Source: Podila epigama (Eukaryota > Mortierellomycota > Mortierellomycetes > Mortierellales > Mortierellaceae). From it: a DNA stretch of 10,674 bases. A program made the translations under genes and the position numbers. Positions 1 through 8,300 of the stretch are shown piece by piece (the stretch's first letter is position 1; the number at the start of each line of letters is the position of its first letter). Under the pieces are notes generated by a model. That model worked only from the letters and a program-made list of their open reading frames with translations. It did not search any database and had not been told where the DNA came from. The DNA lies in assembly GCA_015679605.1 (NCBI GenBank), contig JAAAVE010000181.1, forward strand, positions 17,202-27,875. Direction: 5' to 3'.

Positions 1-29
1 AGGCAAGGTGACTGCTTATTATTAAATTA

Positions 30-2347
30 TTATGGTGCTGTCTGAGGCTGCACAAGAAAGACCTCCACTTCTTGAACTCGAAAGTAACAGGAACCGGCCA
101 AGGCTGTTGTGGACGCACCATGTCCAAAGTACGAGGATGGCATCGTGGATGACGATTGAGATGTCAGATTACAGTTCTATCACATTGAACATTGTAAAAA
201 GACACACAAAAGAAATTTTTGGTAAGTACATACAATGAAAACGAAAAGAAGGAAATGAAAAATAGTGAAAAAAGAGCACATACCGATGCCACGTAAAGAT
301 CGTGTCCAACGCCAAAAGTCGGTCCAAAATCAGCCTTGTTGTAGGCTGCTGCGTTTCCATCGCCCTTGACATCAAACTTTAGGTTTTCTCGCGTTGGATG
401 CTCACGAGAATGTAGTGCGAACAAAAAGTTGGCTTTGGATGTCGAGTAGACACCTGAGGGATGGCTTGACCACGAGGAACTATTGTAACCTCCAAACACG
501 GTTCCATTGTCAGCTCGAATGACCGTTAGAGTTGGCCCACGTTGATCGCATGCCTTATGAAAGCTGGCAGCATCAAATCCATCTCGAGTGGCTCGATATT
601 GAAGCGTCAGCTTTGGCTGAGACGAATAAATGGGAGTATTCGTCTGTGTGTGGTCCTTTGGTGGAAAATGGGCAAGTGAGATGCTTCGGTGGCGTTGCAG
701 TGTAGATGAATGGCTTGCTGAAGAATTTTCGCGCTGGTTTAATGCCAAAAGTGGCTGGAAGGCAGAGACGTGACTACTCGATCGCGTGGGCCGATGTCCA
801 TTCGGTGTGGTGACTACAGGCGGCGCTAATCGCGATAGGGATGGTGATGGCGAGGAAGATGAAACGCTGTTACGAGGCGAAACCCCTGGCGACGACATGG
901 GAGAGGACACGGTGGATGAAGGCATAGCTACAGTTGCAGGAAACTCGAGCGATGATCCATGCTGAGCTGACGACGCGTTAGTCATCGGTGAGATGTACAC
1001 AAGGCTCCGACGATGCCAAGATGTTGTTGAATTTGAAGCGATAGTGTGCGACAGCACGAGTGCATCCTGTAACCATTCAAGGATAGTCTCCTTTTGGTCT
1101 CTGGTAAGGATGGTTGAAAAAGCCACGCGTCGCCGTAAAGAGACCTGATAGGGATCCGCCATGGATGGCACAGAATGGTATCGGTACACTTTAGCGCAGA
1201 GATGGACGGGTAGCAGGCCAGTCCCTTCTATGAGACGCAAAAAGTCTAGACTCGGGATTCGCATGAATCGGATGGAGGACAGGATGGGCGCTATCTGACG
1301 TCGAAGTTCCTCATGGACAGTCGCGGACATTTTGATGATTTTGTGGCTGGTTGCACGCTGGAAGACAGACTGTGCTTGTGGTCGGAATCCATCTTCGTCG
1401 GCGTCTTCGTCGCTTGTCGAGAGATGAATGTTGGTTCCACCCAAGGGCTTGTTGCCTTCATCAAGGTCGTCAGAGTATCGCCCATCGGAACCTTCACAAC
1501 TGCCGTCGGAAAAGCCATCGAGTGAAGCCCCATCCTCGGCGTATGTCTGAATAAGCACACATCCCGAACCTCGTGGAAAGTCCAAGGCGGGACACTGGGC
1601 CCAGTCAAGACCTTGTTGATAATAAGCCCATCGGACAGCAATCTTCCATATTTCAATCTCTTCCAAGTCAAGTTGGTCCATCGAGAGGATGTCCTTGAGG
1701 ATATCTGCGTCTAGCGTGAGGATAGGTTTGCCTTTTTTGAGGTAATCAATGTTGGCTGCAATAAAGTCGAGACACTCTGCTTTTAGATGAAGGATACAGA
1801 GTTGTGAGGCCAACTGGATGAGGTCAAGCACATTGTCGCGATTGATCATGGTGAAGGCATGGCGTACGCATCCATCTAGGAGGTCCTCCAAGCACAGTTC
1901 GTCTGCTGCTTTCATGAGCTCCATCACGTTAGAGTCTTCAATCAATAATCGGCCGCCGTAGATGTACTGCAATATCCGTTCAAAGACAGCAGGTCGAATA
2001 TTCGGTTTGCGGAACACACCCTCGCCAGCCTCTTTCCAGCTGCTGCTGAGGGCTCGCGTGAAATATGTGCTCCTTGCTTGAAGGATGATCGAATGGGCGT
2101 GCATGACGACCTTGTCTTCGCCTATGTGGCCATCGTATCAAGCATCCACTTCAGCATGCATTTTTTTCTAATCTTTTCTTTTGTACATGTACCTCAAAAT
2201 ATGTTACGTTTGTGTTCACTATTTACTGCAAGTCTGTCAGAAAAGGACACTCATACCAATAATGAGGCGAACATCAGATCCCTCGGGCGAGTCGAGTAGT
2301 CGGATGAAATCCGAGCCAAGGACATCCGGATTTGAATAGAACAGCAT
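30..2347 (-). CDS. BTB/POZ-BACK-TLDc domain protein, complete, 3 exons
   Basis: I join exons 2347-2257, 2121-284 and 176-30 (introns 135 and 107 nt; donors GTATGA and GTATGT, acceptors CATAG and GATAG), giving 691 residues ending in TAA. The ATG at 2347 is the first after an in-frame stop about 50 nt upstream. Residues ~13-112 are a BTB domain (SDVRLIIG, then MHAHSIILQARSTYF, then LQYIYGG). A BACK domain starts at ~120 and is split by an acidic Ser/Asp/Glu/Gly insert at ~207-294, resuming with RRQIAPILSSIRFMRIPS. A Ser/Pro/Thr linker covers ~390-530. A TLDc domain covers ~534-691 (YRATRDGFDAASFHKACD, VFGGYNSSSW, GHDLYVAS, and YFRVQEVEVFLV from the last exon). BTB-BACK proteins are often Cullin-3 adaptors, and TLDc (Oxr1-type) domains are linked to V-ATPase control and oxidative-stress resistance. 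The specific role here is unknown. The last exon completes the TLDc fold, which supports that splice. The 3' UTR lies beyond the window. Confidence 0.9.
1331..1594 (-). other. Acidic low-complexity insert inside the BACK domain
   Basis: This coding stretch (about 88 residues, ~207-294 of the BTB-TLDc protein) is rich in Asp, Glu, Ser and Gly, for example SDDLDEGNKP and TSDEDADEDG. It sits between the BACK helices ending ...WKIAVRWAYYQQGLDW and those resuming ...VHEELRRQIAPIL. I looked for a missed intron: no good donor of GTAAG/GTATG type and no convincing pyrimidine-acceptor pair frames the block, so I read it as translated sequence. Confidence 0.6.
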
Positions 2348-2359
2348 AGTGGTGTTTCC

Positions 2360-2374
2360 TTTTTTTTTTTTTTT
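2360..2374 (-). repeat. A15 homopolymer in the 5' leader of the BTB-TLDc gene
   Basis: Fifteen T on the plus strand read as A15 on the coding strand, ending 12 nt before the ATG at 2347. Poly(A) tracts in 5' leaders can bind poly(A)-binding protein or exclude nucleosomes in the promoter. Either role is an inference. Confidence 0.75.
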
Positions 2375-2499
2375 ACAGGTGAAACGTTATGAAGCTTTTC
2401 AGTCGTCTGTTCAACAAAGAGTGAAATGCGATTCCTGTGTGAACCATGAAAAAGAAATGGGGGAGGTAGTGATGGTACAATTCTTATTTTTCAAAGTTG

Positions 2500-2590
2500 T
2501 GGGTGAAAGAACAGACAAAGTAGAAACAGAGACGGAAAGAAGAAGAAAAAGAAAAAAATGTAATCGAAAGAGAGACAGGAAGATTGAGAC
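2500..2590 (-). promoter_or_regulatory. Pyrimidine-rich (CT) tract upstream of the BTB-TLDc gene
   Basis: The plus strand is almost all purine here (runs such as GAAAGAAGAAGAAAAAG), so the minus strand is a CT block about 155-245 bp upstream of the start codon. CT-rich blocks are common just upstream of transcription starts in filamentous fungi. The TSC1 gene has a similar block at a similar distance. The core promoter role is inferred. Confidence 0.35.
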
Positions 2591-2690
2591 ACGTTTGTTA
2601 ATGCCAGATTGTCATTGCCATTTGCTTTTTTGTGGGACTCGTGATGATCGAGTGATCTTCCACGAGGGCAGAATGAGAAACAAATGGAGA

Positions 2691-2706
2691 TTTTTTTTTT
2701 TTTTTT
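2691..2706. repeat. T16 homopolymer
   Basis: Sixteen consecutive T on the plus strand in the intergenic region, about 345 bp upstream of the BTB-TLDc start. Tracts like this often mark nucleosome-depleted promoter DNA in fungi. No coding role is seen. Confidence 0.75.
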
Positions 2707-2877
2707 CTGCTCTCAACCTCTCAACATGACGTTTTGGATGTGGTATGTGTTGTTGTTGGTGTGGTGAGGATATACGATGTTTGGAGCAATGTGCATCTGC
2801 TGACCACATGCATATCACGAAGAGAGCTGCCACTACTCATGCGTGCCATTTATTCATCCCTGGTAAGGAGACTTTGG

Positions 2878-2908
2878 CCCCTCGCCCCGCCGCCCCCGCC
2901 CCCGCCCC
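2878..2908 (-). promoter_or_regulatory. GC-box cluster
   Basis: A 31-bp stretch of almost only C and G on the plus strand (repeated CCGCCC units from 2890). On the minus strand it reads as tandem GGGGCGGGG-like boxes. It stands out against the surrounding AT-rich DNA and lies about 530-560 bp upstream of the BTB-TLDc start. C2H2 zinc-finger factors bind such boxes in other eukaryotes. Which gene it serves, if any, cannot be told from sequence. Confidence 0.35.
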
Positions 2909-3023
2909 TTCTCCAAATGTTAAAAAACGTGTCAAGCAAGACACACGCACATACACGCCTGCTCAAAGGATTAACGGCAACAAGGGGCGACACTATTGGC
3001 TGGGGGACATTGCGTTATGTAAG

Positions 3024-3305
3024 CAAATACCTCGTCACCAGTCGTAACTATCATCCCTGTTTGCGTGCATTGCAAAGAGTGTCAAAGGAGGATTTCGCAT
3101 TGGCCATGGTCGAACCTCTTCATGTCGCAACCCGCCACTTATGTTAAACAGGTGAGATATTTTGGCATGGCTGGTCCAATTCTAACATTTTTATATTCCT
3201 CATATGCTCTTGTAGTTCATGATAACATCCAAGATGTTCTCGTCTAGTTGTTCTCTATCCGTCAGTATCCGCTACCAAGCCCTGTCTTCCTTTCAAAGCT
3301 GCTAA
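3024..3305 (+). pseudogene. Weak candidate small or decayed plus-strand gene with a GFA-like HCxxCQR motif
   Basis: From a possible acceptor at 3022-3023 an open frame reads through CVHCKECQRR (3062-3091) to NLFMSQPATYVKQ, ending at 3151. It is followed by an intron-like block at 3152-3215 with donor GTGAGA, branch-like TTCTAAC at 3180-3186 and acceptor CTTGTAG. The same frame then continues to TAA at 3303-3305. An upstream donor GTAAGG at 2863, after an ATG-started frame from 2808, has a compatible phase. The CxxCQR pattern followed by an NLF-type segment resembles the zinc-binding centre of the GFA (glutathione-dependent formaldehyde-activating/Mss4-like) family. The N-terminal GxCxCG motif and the C-terminal CxxCG motif of that family are missing. 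It could be a remnant, a small unrelated gene, a noncoding transcript or chance. Confidence 0.2.
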
Positions 3306-3557
3306 TGGAAAGGAGACATATATTTCATCATAGGTAATGGATGGTTGTAAGGCATCTGGTTGTCAGTGCCCGTCGAATGAACCTTACTAGGTAAAGTTCC
3401 ATCTCTTTCTTCCCCTGCTTGCATTCACGTTCTTTCAAATGCTAGAAAGTTTTCATGTGACGAATGAGTGAATGGTCAGTGCAAACCAAATATTTATGAT
3501 AATCTACCACAGGCTGGATGCAGAGTGCAGTAATGTATGTACAAGTCTATAGCTGAA

Positions 3558-4740
3558 TTAAAGTGCAGGTGAAGAAGAAGCAGATGTATCAAGCATTCGC
3601 TTGAACATGGAGCCCCATGTATCTGCTGCTGTTGGTATGACAATCTAAGGCATTTAAATAAAATAGGGGTGTAGATGAGGATGAGTGGAAATTCGCTTTT
3701 CTTAGACCCTGCATCTCGATGGTTTCCATGTTCTCATTGTTTGCAATTTCTTTGACGCACAAAAAGAAGGTGGCACACACCTGATAGGGAAAGGGATTTC
3801 CATCGCTTGTGGTGATGGGTGGAATATGATCTTTTCTTTCATTAACCGTCCGCAATATGCTCAGGAATAGCGACGAAAGCGCCTTTTCCATGTTCTTGAG
3901 CGACCGTTGCCTATCTATGTCGGTTATTGAATAAGAAAGATCCTTATGAGCCCCTCACTCTAGCTGGTTATCACTCGCAGACAAGAAATTTCCCGCCATA
4001 TCATGCTAAAGCATATCTCAGTACCTTTCTCGTTGGTATTGGTGACAATATGAATGGTGATACACCATTGCTCCCAGCAAACCTCTGATGATGTCGAGCT
4101 AAACCATGCGCGCTTTGTTCGCTTTTCATAAAACATCAATCCTATCTTTGATAGACAAAGGGACACAGACATGCCAAAGGGAAGGAAGCACAAGAAATGT
4201 CGTGTTGGTCGCAATGTTGCCATCCTATTTCCTCCTATTCCTCCTAAATGACCAACAAGAAGTTACCAAAAAAAAAAACGCTACCTGGCCTTTGCTCTGT
4301 TGGCTACTGTCCACAGTTTTGATAAAGGAGGTAATCTTTTCGTCCACCAATCGGTCAATCTCTGGATCGTCAATGATCGGCTACAACAAGAAGACCATGT
4401 TACAAGAGAAGAATAAAATGGTGAACATTCAGCCAAACATATTCTGTAAGCACTTTAGATCATATACACTTGATAACGTACGATAGTGATATCCAGGATG
4501 TCAATGTCCCTTGGCTTGATATTGGCAAAGACTCGGTGAAAGAGAATTGTATGAAGGATGGCACGGAGGGCATCCTTCAGAAAGGATCGCTCAATGGTCT
4601 AGTAAATTCAAGCAGGACGAGTGCGTCAGTTGAGCGATCGTATTGACGTTGCTCCTTTGCTACTGGGGGGGGCCGATTCAATATTCTTCTTTTGGCTATA
4701 CCACTTCTATTGGAAATGTAACTGGTTGATAGTGACTCAT
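3558..4740 (-). CDS. ATG101: Autophagy-related protein Atg101 (HORMA), complete, 6 exons
   Basis: I join exons 4740-4702, 4598-4482, 4380-4285, 4145-4025, 3914-3781 and 3644-3558 (introns 103, 101, 139, 110 and 136 nt, all GT-AG), giving 197 residues and a TAA stop, close to the usual size of the family (human 218). The ATG is the first after an upstream in-frame stop. Signature segments in order are IERSFLKDALRAILHTILF and HRVFANIKPRDIDILDITI (~15-52), GQIGLMFYEKRTKRAWF (~83-99), CWEQWCITIHIVTN, KDHIPPITTSDGNPFPYQ and TWGSMFKRML. W98-F99 matches the position of the exposed WF finger that recruits downstream autophagy factors. Atg101 pairs with the HORMA domain of Atg13 in the Atg1/ULK1 initiation complex at the phagophore assembly site. 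Each exon is short, so no single frame shows the gene. The 39-nt first exon (MSHYQPVTFPIEV) and the AAAG acceptor of exon 4 are the least certain joins. Confidence 0.9.
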
Positions 4741-4958
4741 TGTTGTGGACGACTCAATGGAGGCGCAGGTCCAAGGGTGATGGTGCAAACGTGAACAGTG
4801 GATGCAACAAAAAAACAAAAATAAATTAAATTAAGGTGAATGGTAAAGATGAGCGATGAAAAAGATGGCGAAGCATGTCCCCTTTTGGGCTTTGGCTGTC
4901 AGCATGCCTTTATGACAACCAAAAAGAATGTTGGCAATGTCAAGAGACCTTTCACACA

Positions 4959-4971
4959 TGAGAGAGAGAGA
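4959..4971. repeat. Short (GA)n run
   Basis: A GAGAGAGAGAGAG run in the ATG101/TSC1 intergenic region. GA repeats can bind GAGA-type factors in some eukaryotes, but nothing here shows function. Confidence 0.5.
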
Positions 4972-5020
4972 GTTGCCACCAAGGACTGCTTTCTACTTCG
5001 ACAAACGGCAGCATTTGCGA

Positions 5021-5099
5021 TTATTCTTAGTTTCTTTTCTTTTCTTGGGCGCGGTTATTTTTTCTGCTTCTTTTCTTCATTCACCATTTCGACCATCCA
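5021..5099 (+). promoter_or_regulatory. Pyrimidine-rich tract upstream of TSC1
   Basis: A T/C-dominated block (runs such as TTTCTTTTCTTTTCTTGG and TTCTGCTTCTTTTCTTC) about 240-315 bp upstream of the TSC1 ATG. It mirrors the CT block upstream of the BTB-TLDc gene. A core promoter or transcription-start role is inferred from fungal promoter habit. Confidence 0.35.
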
Positions 5100-5176
5100 C
5101 ACCACCAACAACCACACCATCTCCATCATCTTCATCCAGCTGCATTACAAGGTGGACGCGTAACACGTACTGAAAA

Positions 5177-5213
5177 GACACAAACAAACAAACATACATA
5201 CACACACAAAAAG
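5177..5213. repeat. CAAA/CATA/CA simple sequence in the TSC1 5' leader
   Basis: Tandem short units (CAAACAAACAAAC, then ATACATACACACACA) with no coding signal, lying 125-160 nt before the TSC1 ATG. This is probably untranslated leader or promoter DNA. Confidence 0.6.
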
Positions 5214-5337
5214 AAAATACATTCAGCACACCTCCCCCGTTTGTTACATCTCTCAACGACTCATTCAAGCTGCTGCTTTCAGTTGGTCTTCTCATTAGCA
5301 CTTCCATAACTATTGCCCCAGGACCCGCGTCTCCTGG

Positions 5338-8300
5338 ATGTCAGGCTCGGCGCCGACTGTCAAGGACCTCTACAAGGTCATTACTGCAGACTTCAACTCG
5401 TATCTGAACGAGTCCGCGAACCCGCCTTCCACACAACAACCCACTATCCAGCAGTTCCTCGACAGATTCATCCGCTCAATCCAGCACAATGCTTCAACAA
5501 CGTCCACATCCTCGGCCGCAGCTGCTGCCGCATCAGCAGCAGCCTCTTCTGTCTCGTCACCAGTTCCAGGTTCGACTGCCCACTTGAGTGGAGCGCCTCA
5601 AGGAGCCAACAGTACCTTTGGCACAGGTGCGTCCAATCCAACCCAACAGCGACATCCCAATGAATTATTGCTTCAGTCCCTCACCAACGTACCAACCCAG
5701 CACCCAAGCAACCTACCCTTTGCATTCCACAGGATCTCGCAACCTTCTTCAACTACTGTTTCTCCTTCAGCTTCACAACCAACATCCCAAAATGCCTCCG
5801 CCTCCGGATCACCTATATTGTCAACTGTCATGGGTTCACATGCTACCGCAACGGCCACGTCCATGCCAAACTCGCCAGCCGTCCATACTACATCCACTTT
5901 CTCCATCCCAAGCGCGACTACAACCTCACCTCTTGCCGCGCAACGCTTTTCAGCCCATCTCGTGTCGCTTTTCTCGCAGCATGTGGCTGGGACTGTTCCC
6001 ATTGCAACTGTAGCGACACGCTTATTGTTGTATCTGACTCATCTCTTACCCTTTCTGACGCCACAGCTGGTCATGAGTGATTGGTGGGAAAGGCTGATTG
6101 AACCCTCACTACAAGGAGAGATCAAATTGGAGAAGGACGCCCTCAAGACTTGTCGAGATTTGCTGACAGAATGTATGATACGCGACAGCCTTTTAGACAG
6201 TAGTGGATCAGGTTCCGTGCTCGTTGCAGGAGACGAGGAAGGGCAGCTGGATACGTCCGTGGCCATGGCGACCATGCCGATTCCACAGTTTGTGCTTCGA
6301 AAATACATCATGGCAGCTCACAGGCTTAACCATCGCTTGGCGGATGCAGACAAGCCCGAAGACCTATACCCAGAAGGCTCAGCAGCGTGGCTGCGGGCCA
6401 AAACAACAAGTCGTGCTGGACATGGCTCAGGGATGGGTCAGGATATCGAAGGCGGTAGTCTAAAAGGTGCGTCGGGACACACCTTTGCTCAAAAACGCCG
6501 TGCTAGTTCGTCGACGATACATGAGCTGGAGAAGCAACAACAACTCTTTTCAAAGGCCCGAGCCATCATCAGACGGAAAAAGGATATTGCAGCCAAGAAC
6601 CTCGAGATTGTCCTCTTTGCCTATGGAGGGAATGTGAACAGAGTCAAGGATTTTTTCAGCTGCCTTTATAGCTACTTTGTGGGGGCTCGTTTCAGAGCAC
6701 AAATCCTTGGTTTGTTGTGCCAGTTTATTCGAAGACAGGTAAACTATAGCGTTGTTCAAGAGCGAGTAGAAAAAAAAAGGTGCTCCTCATATTGTAATGA
6801 CTTGTATGAGGACATGTATTCCTAACCGTGTCGACCGTCTTTTTTCAATCTCCCCTTCTTTACTAGCGTGTCCATCTGCATCAAATCCTGGCAACCCCAC
6901 TTTTCGATTCACTCCTCTTGTCACTCAAGGTAAGTGTGTTCACAAAATCACGTATATTCTTTCGTTGTTATGCTACGAACCTTTGTGTCTCTTATAATAA
7001 AAAGTAGGCCATTGACGCATTTTTTTCTCCACGTATAGTACGACACGTCACCACTTATTGTATCACTTGGCCTCATGACTCTGATTATGCTGATGCCAAG
7101 GATCCCAGCTGCGCTGAACGAAAAGCTCCCAGATCTGTTCATGATCCTTGCCAGGATCATTACCTGGCCAAAGTCTCGCCAACAACTCATGTCTGTGAAT
7201 GACCAAGAAGGGGCCAACCTCACAGGACAAACCATAAAGTCTTTTGACGAGTTTGATGACAATACCACCGAAGGTCAGCAAAGCGCAAGCGACAAGGATA
7301 ACGCCAATAACTCTCATGACGAACAAACGGCTTGGCCCTTTGATGACATTGAGTTTGAAGATGTTACATTGTTTAATCATGGTCTGGTTTGGCGTCGCTT
7401 TGGTAAGTGGTTTGCTTTATTAGTAATCAGGAGACTGCTGTAGTGTTCGGTGCAAAGTAAAGGATGCGTACTACCCGCGATTTTTGTTGTTAATAAAAGA
7501 GAGGGCGCCGAACTTTGCACGCCTTTTTTTTAATTTTTCTTTTTTTCTTTGGATAGGTCCAGCATTACCAGGTGAAAGAGATGAAGGTGCACCGGACCCA
7601 ACAGCCATCTTCACTTTTCTCTACGGCCTCTTCCCCAACAATTTGCTAAAGTTTTTGCATGAGCCTCGCCAATATTTATCACAGGCGATATCACCAACTG
7701 GGTCGCCTCGCCAAGGTTCTGGGGCGGGCTCCGGCGGCGATGGGGCGGTGGTGAACAGCTCTGAAGGGGATGGTGTGATGTCTCCCAAAGAGCTGGCCAC
7801 TGCCACAAACATGTACCTTGATGAAGATCTCTTGAAGGCGCGTGTCCAAACTCTGCTGCGACGACACTCTCTTCATCCTGACTTGTTGACGTTGACTGAC
7901 GCGCAGGAAGTGGTCAATAGAGCGAGATGGCAAAAGTTAGAGCCAATGGAAATTGTAGCCATGTGTGTTGGACTCGATGTCTGGAGTGCTGGTGGACCAT
8001 TTGGCATGGGCCCTATCTTACGATCCATCGAGGAGGATAGTCGAGGACCATCGCTTCAAGAAAGCGAAATTGGTGGCATTGACGATGACGACGAAGACAA
8101 CAACAATATCAACAATGTCAACAATAACATGTCCTCTAGCGACCAGCATGGTACTCACCATGGACAAAAGTCTGAAGAGAAGAAAGCAAGAAAAGACATT
8201 GCTGAAGCTCAGTCATCCGAGGATTCTGACACACCCATGGAACTCTTGTCGCAGGAGGGCTTTTTTGACGCACATGTCGGAAAGGAGTCTTCCAGCAGAC

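Larger units (their letters stand above)
2348..3557. other. 1.2-kb intergenic region with no confident gene
   Basis: This lies between the start of the BTB-TLDc gene and the stop of ATG101, both on the minus strand. The 2348-2910 part has promoter-like features for the minus-strand gene: A15 just before the start codon, a CT-rich block and a GC-box cluster. Around 3020-3305 there is a weak plus-strand coding signal, listed separately. The 3306-3557 part would hold the ATG101 3' UTR. A minus-strand CATAAATA about 60 nt past the ATG101 stop (near 3491-3498) is a possible but weak polyadenylation signal. The open frames here of 60-137 codons have simple or unrecognised translations, and I do not call them genes. 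Confidence 0.6.
4741..5337. promoter_or_regulatory. Divergent promoter region between ATG101 and TSC1
   Basis: These 597 bp separate the two start codons, which face away from each other. On the ATG101 side an AT-rich block (AAATAAATTAAATTA, ~4819-4833) lies about 80-95 bp upstream and could act as a TATA-like element. On the TSC1 side a CT-rich block (~5021-5099) is followed by CA-rich simple sequence, as in many filamentous-fungal promoters. An ACGCGT hexamer at 5156-5161 matches the MluI cell-cycle box, but a six-base match alone is weak. Open frames in this region translate the simple sequence and are not called as genes. Confidence 0.6.

Noticed and set aside
1291-1671. Overlapping open frames on both strands inside the BTB-TLDc gene
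   Set aside because: These are shadow frames of the acidic-insert coding region, with no family similarity and no separate signals.
2349-2729. Open frame of 126 codons on the plus strand
   Set aside because: It starts at a non-ATG codon and reads poly-Phe from T tracts and Lys/Arg-rich sequence from the purine block. It is antisense to promoter DNA.
2734-3147. Open frame of 137 codons on the plus strand
   Set aside because: The translation is low-complexity (Val run, Pro run from the GC box) with no recognisable domain. The better supported frame around 3060 is a different one.
3303-3400. Small Cys-rich frame MDGCKASGCQC on the plus strand, metallothionein-like at first sight
   Set aside because: It is only 17 residues with three Cys, its spacing does not match fungal metallothioneins, and it would lie in the ATG101 3' UTR.
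5156-5161. ACGCGT cell-cycle-box match upstream of TSC1
   Set aside because: A single six-base match is expected by chance at this scale, and another copy occurs inside BTB-TLDc coding sequence, so it is not called as a site.
4840-5163. Open frame of 107 codons on the plus strand upstream of TSC1
   Set aside because: Its second half only translates CT- and CA-rich simple sequence, it matches no family I know, and it lies in the promoter region of two genes.
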